From contig NZ_CP121671.1 of NCBI RefSeq assembly GCF_029714185.1, positions 1,736,001 to 1,800,000 of the forward strand: a DNA stretch of 64,000 bases, read 5' to 3'. The notes under the pieces were generated by a model that was not told where the DNA came from, did no database searches, and was given only the letters and a program-made list of their open reading frames with translations. The DNA comes from Halobacillus naozhouensis. Its GTDB lineage: Bacteria; Bacillota; Bacilli; Bacillales; Halobacillaceae. The translations under genes were made by a program, and so were the position numbers. Shown here piece by piece: positions 57,924-64,000 of the stretch; position 1 is the first letter of the stretch; the number at the start of each line of letters is the position of its first letter.

Positions 57924-58325
57924 ATGAATCAATGGATAGATGTTTCTTTTCTGGAGCGGGCTATTCAATGGCTTGATCAGGATGTATTGCAAATATTCGG
58001 ATTAAATGGTGTGCACATTCAATTTGTACTCGTCTTTCTGCTGACAGCCAGCATCATGTTTGTTATCAAACCTATCATGGAATGGCTGCTTGTTAAACAA
58101 TGGTTCACATTGCTTGGGTATAGTATCACGACTGTTCTGGCTTTTTGTTTTTTACAAATGGTCGATCGTTATGCAATGGGGGCTGAATCAACGTTTTTAC
58201 CGTCCTATTATTGGTCTGTCAGTCTGCTTGCGATCAGCAGTTACGGTGCGGTCCGGGTAATTGCTGGAATAACCAAGTTGATTATGGTGCGGTGGAGAGT
58301 CCGGTCTAAGAAACGTGTAGCCTAA
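57924..58325 (+). CDS. membrane protein, unknown function
   Basis: The 133-residue protein has three to four membrane segments (about 34-50, 62-80, 94-115) and a strongly basic tail (RWRVRSKKRVA). ATG follows AAAAGTGAGGGTCCTATT. It lies between alkD and cheV and is not recognised. Location conservation in relatives would be informative but cannot be checked here. Confidence 0.65.
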   Translation: MNQWIDVSFLERAIQWLDQDVLQIFGLNGVHIQFVLVFLLTASIMFVIKPIMEWLLVKQWFTLLGYSITTVLAFCFLQMVDRYAMGAESTFLPSYYWSVSLLAISSYGAVRVIAGITKLIMVRWRVRSKKRVA

Positions 58326-58423
58326 TAAATATGACTTTTGTTGCAATATTTTGTTCGTTCCTTTTCTTCGCTGTGGTATAATTTACCTAACAAGAAGTTT
58401 TATAGAGAGGGAAGGGGAAGCGG

Positions 58424-59329
58424 ATGCAGAAGGATCAAGGGATTTTATTAGAAAGCGGTACAAATGAACTAGAAATTGTCGAGTTCAGTGTGGCCGAGAA
58501 CCGGTTCGGCATCAATGTGATTAAGGTAAAGGAAATATTAAACCCAGTACCTGTTACGAAAATTCCTCACTCGCACGCAGCGGTTGAGGGGATTATAGAT
58601 ATCAGGGGAGAGGTTGTCCCGGTGGTTGATGTCGCTCATGCATTAGGTTTTGAGACTTCATCCAATCCAAAGCAGGATAAATTTATTCTCGCTGAGTTTA
58701 ATCAGACGAAAATCGTTTTTCATGTTCATACGGTCACGCAAATTCATCGTATTTCCTGGGAGTCGATTGAAAAGCCAGGAACGATGTATCAAGGGTTAGA
58801 GACGGAAATTACCGGCGTCATTAAAAAAGAAGGCGACATGCTGCTGTTGCTTGATTTTGAGAAGATTGTGGCGGATATTAGTCCGGAATCGAGCATAAAG
58901 AAAGCAGATATTCGTGTCCTGGGTGAACGGGAGCGTTCCGACAAGAAAATTTTAATTGTTGAGGATTCTGGGCTGCTGCGCGGGCTGCTGCAAGAAACAC
59001 TTGAAGAAGCTGGTTACATACATACAACAGCATTTGAAGATGGAAAAGCCGCTTATGATCATCTGGCTGGATTGGCAGCTGACGGAAAGACGATTGAGGA
59101 AGAGTATCAATTGGTCATCACGGATATTGAAATGCCGCGGATGGACGGTCACCATTTAACTCGTCGAATTAAAGAAGATCAACAGCTTCAAGCACTACCT
59201 GTCGTTATTTTTTCGTCCCTAATCACAAATGATCTCAAGCATAAAGGTGAGATTGCAGGGGCAAATGCCCAGATCTCAAAACCGGAAATAGTGGAACTTA
59301 TCGAGGTCATTGACCAGCATATAAAATGA
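58424..59329 (+). CDS. cheV: chemotaxis protein CheV
   Basis: The 301-residue protein fuses an N-terminal CheW-like coupling domain (about 15-150; FGINVIKVKEIL, GIIDIRGEVVPVVD) to a C-terminal receiver (about 175-300) with DD-like VEDSGLLR, phosphoacceptor D234 in VITDIEMPRMDG, and FSSLITNDLKHKG. CheV couples chemoreceptors to CheA and adapts by phosphorylation. ATG follows AGAGGGAAGGGGAAGCGG. A Rho-independent terminator follows. Flagellar genes are not in the window. Confidence 0.95.
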   Translation: MQKDQGILLESGTNELEIVEFSVAENRFGINVIKVKEILNPVPVTKIPHSHAAVEGIIDIRGEVVPVVDVAHALGFETSSNPKQDKFILAEFNQTKIVFHVHTVTQIHRISWESIEKPGTMYQGLETEITGVIKKEGDMLLLLDFEKIVADISPESSIKKADIRVLGERERSDKKILIVEDSGLLRGLLQETLEEAGYIHTTAFEDGKAAYDHLAGLAADGKTIEEEYQLVITDIEMPRMDGHHLTRRIKEDQQLQALPVVIFSSLITNDLKHKGEIAGANAQISKPEIVELIEVIDQHIK

Positions 59330-59333
59330 AAAA

Positions 59334-59360
59334 CCGCTCCAATTAGGAGCGGCTTTTTTC
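59334..59360 (+). terminator. terminator of cheV
   Basis: CCGCTCC pairs with GGAGCGG around AATTA, then CTTTTTT. Confidence 0.9.
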
Positions 59361-59564
59361 ATTTTCAACTTTTTTAAACAGAGTATCGTGCCAGTCATAG
59401 GCTTGTTGAGTAATTGTTTCTGGTTCAGAGCCATACGGATGAGATTCGCGGATGATACTTTTCTCATGATCGGTTAAATGTTCATAGGAAGATCTTAATT
59501 CCGTGGCGTATTCCACATATTTATTAAGCTGATACAGAAAATCGTCCATAGGATTCATGGTCAT
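59343..59564 (-). CDS. small protein of unknown function
   Basis: The 73-residue soluble, helical protein starts MTMNPMDDFLYQLNKYVEYA and ends with a charged helix (DTLFKKVENEKSRS). ATG follows GGAGGGTGATTTTTT. It lies between cheV and kre, convergent with cheV, with its 3' end inside the cheV terminator. Not recognised. Confidence 0.6.
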   Translation of the reverse strand: MTMNPMDDFLYQLNKYVEYATELRSSYEHLTDHEKSIIRESHPYGSEPETITQQAYDWHDTLFKKVENEKSRS

Positions 59565-59625
59565 AAAAAATCACCCTCCTAAAGGTACCTATACCTTATT
59601 TGGAAGGTGTTGAAACATTCTAATG

Positions 59626-59655
59626 AAAAGAGTCAGGCTGCTGCCTGGCTCTTTT
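59626..59655 (-). terminator. terminator of kre
   Basis: AAAAGAGTCAGGC pairs with GCCTGGCTCTTTT around TGCT. Confidence 0.85.
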
Positions 59656-59662
59656 CGCGACC

Positions 59663-60130
59663 TTATCGTTTAGGACGCTGGTTCCACGGGGCGATATGCT
59701 GCTGTCCAAGCATGGACAGATTTGAATGGGTAGAAGGTGAGTAAGAAGTGGAGGCCTTGTCGCGATCCCAACCTAAATAGTTGTACAGCGTTCGTTTAGC
59801 TCTCGATAGGGAGAGCTTTGGTTTCGGATTGCGATACGATTGGTCGACCTTACCAAGGTGTTTCAACTGGTTGAAATCTTTCTTTTCTGCTGGAATATGA
59901 AAATAGTAGCCGCCGACCTCTATGAGAAGGGTGGAATGCTGTTTACTAAGCTTAGGGTGGTCAGAAAAATGAAGACCAATTTTTTTAGCTCTTCGTTCCT
60001 TCAATAATTTCGTAATCGTTGATTTTTTAATTTCATATAAATGCTTAGGTTCAGGGGCTGTTTTCGCGTGTCGATTGACAATAAATAGTGATTCGGCAAG
60101 TTCTCGGTTTGAAAGCTGCTTTTCTCTCAT
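59663..60130 (-). CDS. kre: Kre (YkyB) family regulator
   Basis: The 155-residue protein begins LSNRELAESLFIVNRHAKTA, PEPKHLYEIKKSTITKLLKE, the YkyB pattern, followed by GLHFSDHPKLSKQHSTLLIEVGGYYFHIP. In B. subtilis Kre (YkyB) lowers comK mRNA stability and shapes competence bistability. It stands next to cheV in B. subtilis as here. ATG follows AAAGGAGAACATGA. Confidence 0.85.
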   Translation of the reverse strand: MREKQLSNRELAESLFIVNRHAKTAPEPKHLYEIKKSTITKLLKERRAKKIGLHFSDHPKLSKQHSTLLIEVGGYYFHIPAEKKDFNQLKHLGKVDQSYRNPKPKLSLSRAKRTLYNYLGWDRDKASTSYSPSTHSNLSMLGQQHIAPWNQRPKR

Positions 60131-60212
60131 TCATGTTCTCCTTTCTAGACGTATACAAAGCCATTGTATGAAAGTAGTGGCTGGATGGCCTATTTTTTAT
60201 CGGAATCGTTTA

Positions 60213-60785
60213 TTACATCAACTTCTTTAAATCTGCTATAATCTGATCGATTTCGGCCGCCTTCATACCGCTGTACTGTTTAATAACGTCACCCTCGGGT
60301 GTAACTAAATAGAAGCTTGTCCCATGGGCCACCTGGTTAGAGCCTTCCATCTTAGAGACAGGAGATTGAAATGATTTAATCGATAATTCCTTAACTTCAT
60401 GAAAAGTATAGCCGGTAAGAAAGCTCCACTGATCGTAATCTGGCTGGTAGGCATCTGCAAATTCCTTGAGTTGCTCCGGGGTATCATGTTCTGGATCAAC
60501 GGAAAATGATACAAGTTTCACATTAAGATTCTCTTGTTTTAGTCGTTGCTGTAAACGCGACATGTTTCCTGTCATCGGCGGACATACAGTTTCACAGCTG
60601 GTGAAAATAAAATCAGCTATCCAATAGTCGCCTTTAAGATCCTCAGGTAGGTTCATCGTTTCACCACTTTGGGTCGTAGCTGTAAATTCTCCGACTTCCC
60701 GGGACATATTTTCTTCAATAGGAGAGCCGCATGCTGTTAAGAATAACAGTCCTCCTAGAAAACTGATCAATATGAAATATTTCAT
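60213..60785 (-). CDS. SCO1/SenC-family lipoprotein (YpmQ-like)
   Basis: The 190-residue thioredoxin-fold protein has a lipoprotein signal (LISFLGGLLFLTAC, C19), the copper-binding FTSCETVCPPMTG (CxxxC) and the third ligand in QVAHGTSFYLVT. Sco proteins deliver copper to the Cu-A centre of cytochrome c oxidase. ATG is preceded by GGAGGATGAACG. Stand-alone gene; no cytochrome oxidase genes are in the window. Confidence 0.92.
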   Translation of the reverse strand: MKYFILISFLGGLLFLTACGSPIEENMSREVGEFTATTQSGETMNLPEDLKGDYWIADFIFTSCETVCPPMTGNMSRLQQRLKQENLNVKLVSFSVDPEHDTPEQLKEFADAYQPDYDQWSFLTGYTFHEVKELSIKSFQSPVSKMEGSNQVAHGTSFYLVTPEGDVIKQYSGMKAAEIDQIIADLKKLM

Positions 60786-60861
60786 CGTTCATCCTCCATC
60801 AACAGGTAGTCCTTTTATTCTATCATGTACTGAGGTCCTTTCAGCTGATGTCACAAAAACG

Positions 60862-61719
60862 TTAAAGCTTCGTTTGGAGGTGGAATACCGAATATTCCGG
60901 ACGGCACATAAATCGATAAGGAAGGCGGGTTGTTCCAATTCCTTTATTTACATAGAGGGTGAGAAGCTCACTAATCGTATGTTTTCCCTCAATGTAGGTA
61001 TCCGCATAAGGCGGAGTGACGAGCGCCCCGACGAATGGAAGTTGAATCTGGCCGCCATGACTATGGCCGGACAGCTGTATATCGATTCCATGCTGCTGCA
61101 TTTGGTCCGCTACATCAGGCTCATGTACAAGCAGTATCGTAAAAGGATCCCCTTTAATTTGGGCAGTAGTTGCTGAAATATTTGGTGACCCAAGCATGAC
61201 ATCATCTAAACCTGCCAGGGCGAACGTATCCTGACCATTGTCGATCGTCGCTACACTATTTTGCAGGAGCTGAAATCCGCCATCATCCATAACAGCTTTA
61301 ACTGTCTCTGTTCCATAACCACCATGATCATGATTCCCGTAAATCCAGTACTTGCCATGACGGGCCTGCAGTCGCTGAAGGAGCTGCGGAATGCTGTGAT
61401 CAAAGCGATACGTATGCGGCTTATCTACCAGGTCTCCAGTAAAAACGATTAAATCCGCATTCTCAGCATTTATCGTATCAATCAACTGCTCAAATTCAGT
61501 TAAATCATAATTAAAGCCAATATGAGTATCAGAAAATTGGACAACCTTAAAATTATTAAACGAGGTCGGTATGTTTGAATGGCTGATCGTATATTCTCGT
61601 CTGTCGAGCATGTGTGGCTCAATATGACGGGCGTAGTAATATCCACCGCCGCTCAATCCGAGCAGCCCTAATCCGCTGAATAGAGATTTTTTTATGAAGC
61701 TGCGTCGTGTTAATTTCAT
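60862..61719 (-). CDS. ykuE: exported metallophosphoesterase YkuE
   Basis: The 285-residue protein begins with a twin-arginine signal (KLTRRSFIKKSLFSGLGLLG) and then has phosphoesterase motifs: QFSDTHIGF, VFTGDLVD, IYGNHDHGGYG, VHEP and SGHSHGGQ (binuclear metal site). B. subtilis YkuE is a Tat-exported cell-wall phosphoesterase. Its position between the SCO gene and fadH resembles the ykuE-fadH order of B. subtilis. ATG is preceded by GAAGGGATTCTTCAC. Confidence 0.92.
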   Translation of the reverse strand: MKLTRRSFIKKSLFSGLGLLGLSGGGYYYARHIEPHMLDRREYTISHSNIPTSFNNFKVVQFSDTHIGFNYDLTEFEQLIDTINAENADLIVFTGDLVDKPHTYRFDHSIPQLLQRLQARHGKYWIYGNHDHGGYGTETVKAVMDDGGFQLLQNSVATIDNGQDTFALAGLDDVMLGSPNISATTAQIKGDPFTILLVHEPDVADQMQQHGIDIQLSGHSHGGQIQLPFVGALVTPPYADTYIEGKHTISELLTLYVNKGIGTTRLPYRFMCRPEYSVFHLQTKL

Positions 61720-61870
61720 GTGAAGAATCCCTTCATAATAAATACTCCCGCTATTATACCATGATCCCTTCAGTTTCGATAAGAATAAATAGCTGTGATA
61801 AAAGTTTAGAAACTGAACAGGAATTCAGTCGGTGGCTATGGAATGTAATACAGGGACAGGAGGGCGAAAT

Positions 61871-62638
61871 ATGAAGGATGAAGTCGTAATTATTACAGGT
61901 GGATCAAGTGGTATGGGATTGTATATGGCGAAGCGGTTTGTCGACGAGGGAGCAAAAGTTGTGATCACCGGCCGAAACAGCGAACGGTTAGATAAGGCGC
62001 GAACTCAAATCGCTGAAGGGAAAAAAGAGAATGTGTTTGTCATCGAGATGGACGTTCGCAAAGTGGATGATGTGGAAAAAATGGTACAGCAAACCGTAGC
62101 TAAGTTTGGCCGGATTGATCATTTAGTGAATAACGCAGCGGGCAATTTTATTGCACCAGCCGAAAAACTTTCCCCAAATGGCTGGAGTACTGTAATAGAT
62201 ATCGTATTAAATGGTACTTTTTATTGTAGCCACGCAGTTGGTAAGTATTGGATTGAAAATGGGCAGAAGGGTTCGATTTTAAATATGGTTGCCACCTATG
62301 CTTGGAATGCGGGGGCCGGCGTCATTCATTCGGCTTCAGCAAAAGCCGGAGTATTAGCCATGACGAGAACATTAGCCGTGGAATGGGGATCGAAGTATGG
62401 CATTCGTGCAAACGCGATTGCACCTGGTCCGATCGAAAGGACAGGAGGCGCAGAGAAATTATTTGAATCCGAATCGGCCGCTAAGCGGACGCTGCAATCA
62501 GTTCCGCTCGGCCGATTAGGCACGCCGGAGGAAATCGCTGGTTTGGCGCGATTTATTTTGTCAGAGGATGCTGCTTATATGAATGGTGAAGTAGTCACAC
62601 TAGATGGGGGACAATGGCTCAATCAGTTCCCTTTTTAA
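61871..62638 (+). CDS. fadH: 2,4-dienoyl-CoA reductase FadH (YkuF)
   Basis: The 255-residue short-chain dehydrogenase has the cofactor motif TGGSSGMGLYMA, NNAAGNF, and the family's altered active-site (VATYAWNAGAGVIHSASAKAGV), as in FadH/YkuF, which reduces 2,4-dienoyl-CoA in unsaturated fatty acid oxidation. YMNGEVVTLDGGQWL ends the fold. ATG 61871 follows AGGAGGGCGAAAT; the longer frame from 61832 has no site. Adjacent and divergent to ykuE, as in related genomes. Confidence 0.92.
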   Translation: MKDEVVIITGGSSGMGLYMAKRFVDEGAKVVITGRNSERLDKARTQIAEGKKENVFVIEMDVRKVDDVEKMVQQTVAKFGRIDHLVNNAAGNFIAPAEKLSPNGWSTVIDIVLNGTFYCSHAVGKYWIENGQKGSILNMVATYAWNAGAGVIHSASAKAGVLAMTRTLAVEWGSKYGIRANAIAPGPIERTGGAEKLFESESAAKRTLQSVPLGRLGTPEEIAGLARFILSEDAAYMNGEVVTLDGGQWLNQFPF

Positions 62639-62775
62639 AGTTTCGGTGTGGCCGGCTGGGACAACTCAGCTTGTGTCGTATGTGATGCTCAAGTGCTCAC
62701 CGCCGGTTTTGCTCGGTGGTGAGCGCTGATAAAAGAACAGATTCCAGAGGAAGACCTAAATTGCCCGGACAAAGG

Positions 62776-62808
62776 AAAAACCGCTGCATCAAATCACACA
62801 GCGGCTTA
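62776..62808 (-). terminator. terminator of the hemolysin III gene
   Basis: CCGCTG (62781-62786) pairs with CAGCGG (62799-62804); the minus strand ends TTTTTCC. Confidence 0.8.
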
Positions 62809-62816
62809 TTTCATAA

Positions 62817-63452
62817 CTACAGAATATAAAGAAATACCGTGAAGAAATGAAGAATGGATCCGCTGAGCACGAGTAAATGCCAGACCATATGGTGGTAGGC
62901 AAAGCCTCTCCACACATAGAAGATGGCCCCAACTGAATAAACGAGTCCGCCTAATACGAGCAGCAGAATTCCGGTGGATGGGACAGCCTTGGTAAGGGGC
63001 TCCCAGACAAGCACGACCAGCCAGCCCATGAGTACGTAGAAAACGGTTGACAGTACGACAAACCGTTTGACGAAAAAGATTTTGAAAATTACTCCTGCAA
63101 ACGCAATTCCCCATACTACCCCGAATAACGTCCAGCCCAGTGTACCCCGTAACGGCACGAGGAGCAGGGGAGTATAAGTTCCTGCAATAAATAGGTAAAT
63201 TGCTGAGTGGTCAAAGATTTCAAACAAGTCTTTGACTTTTCCTGGTGGAAAGCTATGAACCAGAGTGGAAGAAACATAGAGAACGAGCATCGTAATTCCG
63301 TAGATGGTCACGGAAACGACCTCCCATGCATTTCCGCCTAAGCTTGCAAATACAATGAGCAATGTGAGCATAGCTATACTTAATATGGCGCCGACACCGT
63401 GAGTGATGGCATTAGCGATTTCTTCACGTTTTGAAAAAATGTGTGTGCCCAT
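62817..63452 (-). CDS. hemolysin III family (TrhA/YqfA) membrane protein
   Basis: The 211-residue PAQR-fold protein has seven membrane segments, with ITHGVGAI and STLVHSFPPG near the start, IFDHSAIYLFIAGTYTPL in the middle and FAYHHMVWHLLVLSGSILHF at the end; the three His/Asp clusters form a zinc hydrolase-like site. B. cereus hemolysin III relatives and TrhA influence membrane lipid state. ATG is preceded by TAAGTAAGGATGAACGGAAC. Confidence 0.93.
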   Translation of the reverse strand: MGTHIFSKREEIANAITHGVGAILSIAMLTLLIVFASLGGNAWEVVSVTIYGITMLVLYVSSTLVHSFPPGKVKDLFEIFDHSAIYLFIAGTYTPLLLVPLRGTLGWTLFGVVWGIAFAGVIFKIFFVKRFVVLSTVFYVLMGWLVVLVWEPLTKAVPSTGILLLVLGGLVYSVGAIFYVWRGFAYHHMVWHLLVLSGSILHFFTVFLYIL

Positions 63453-63706
63453 GTTCCGTTCATCCTTACTTAAATGAATTTCTATTAGTATAAGCGTTTC
63501 AACCTATTTTATAAAGTAAATAACTTATTAGGTTTATCTTCTAAATAATTCTGGGTATTTAAAAGGTGAGCAAATACTGCGCACACGGCGGAAAGTGTCG
63601 AATATTGCGTTCGTTTTGCTTAGTGGATCTATGTTAATATTAGATTGAATGCGTGTGAGCGTTTCTTCTTGCTCCTTCAATTGTTTGCTAAAAAGGAGTG
63701 GTGATT

Positions 63707-64000
63707 ATGGTAAGTGTACAGAGTAAAAAGCTTGAAATTCCATTAGTTGAAGAGTTAATGATTCCAGCAGAGAAAGTCGCTCATGTTCAGATAGGGAATC
63801 CGTTAGACCATGCATTACTCGTATTGGTGAAAACTGGTTATTCGGCTGTACCTGTCGTTGACAAATTGTATAAATTTAAAGGGACAATAAGCAAGACCAT
63901 TATTCTTGAGGAAACGCTCGGGCTTGAGCAGTTTGAGTTGAATCGATTGAATGATATGACAGTTAATGAGGTTGTCGACACAAGTGTTCCTTGTTTGCAT
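63707..64000 (+). CDS. cbpB: CBS-domain protein CbpB (YkuL/DarB), N-terminal part
   Basis: The 98 visible codons start MVSVQSKKLEIPLVEELMIP and contain VLVKTGYSAVPVVDKLYKFK, the first CBS motif (GYSAVPVVD), then DMTVNEVVD of the second. In Bacillus, CbpB/DarB binds cyclic di-AMP and regulates RelA and pyruvate carboxylase. ATG 63707 follows AAAAGGAGTGGTGATT. In B. subtilis ykuL lies in the same neighbourhood as fadH. The end is outside the window. Confidence 0.9.
   Translation, partial: MVSVQSKKLEIPLVEELMIPAEKVAHVQIGNPLDHALLVLVKTGYSAVPVVDKLYKFKGTISKTIILEETLGLEQFELNRLNDMTVNEVVDTSVPCLH

Noticed and set aside
1..64000. tRNA, rRNA, CRISPR array, prophage, toxin-antitoxin or restriction system
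   Set aside because: No cloverleaf sequences, regularly spaced repeats or phage, nuclease or toxin signatures were seen while reading; short or divergent examples could be missed.

Overview
The window is low-GC DNA from an endospore-forming member of the Bacillaceae, probably a marine or halotolerant genus such as Halobacillus; the genus is inferred from overall protein style only. Spore markers include a CotA-type multicopper oxidase, a SleL/YaaH-type cortex lytic glycosidase, an H-type small acid-soluble spore protein, a Spo0E-like phosphatase and a YjcZ-like small protein. Many TTG and GTG starts and strong AGGAGG ribosome binding sites fit Firmicutes. No rRNA, tRNA or CRISPR array was seen.

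1 to about 31 kb is an accessory, decaying region. It opens with the N-terminus of an M29 aminopeptidase and an IS110 element whose 5' noncoding flank has the architecture of a bridge RNA. A truncated response regulator, a cold-shock gene, a MITE-like inverted-repeat element and a macrolide phosphotransferase gene with a possible stalling-peptide attenuator follow. Next are a class D sortase with its LPxTA substrate, a group II intron carrying an RT/maturase/HNH protein, many small membrane proteins, two nucleotidyltransferase genes (one broken), a MarR/rhodanese operon, an orphan pair of Dpp-type permeases, the CotA-like oxidase and the cortex hydrolase. Between them lie at least twelve copies of a short palindromic repeat (centre GAATAA) with covarying arms, and many gene remnants: acyl-CoA ligase, AlkD-like protein, ECF sigma factor, nucleotidyltransferase, a membrane protein, MBL-fold protein, and further unassigned fragments.

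31 to 45 kb is mixed. It holds a disrupted thioredoxin-reductase-like gene next to an Rrf2 regulator, CorA, two intact flavoproteins, an SDR remnant, an HD-domain protein, a cluster of tiny ORFs of the YrzI type behind a structured leader, moeA-moaA, a YwpF-like protein, a KtrB/TrkH potassium transporter subunit, small spore-type proteins, and the DUF1659-DUF2922-YvrJ small-protein operon.

45 to 64 kb is largely Bacillus core: signal peptidase I, Spo0E-like protein, patA, an FbpB-like small protein, metabolic enzymes, a CNNM/CBS (HlyC/CorC) protein, a SET-domain protein, sspH-like, patatin, AlkD, cheV, kre (ykyB), a SCO1/SenC lipoprotein, ykuE, fadH, a hemolysin III protein and the start of cbpB (ykuL). 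Several of these (patA, cheV, kre, ykuE, fadH, cbpB) are neighbours in B. subtilis, so this is a rearranged form of a conserved block. Palindromic repeats and remnants become rare here.
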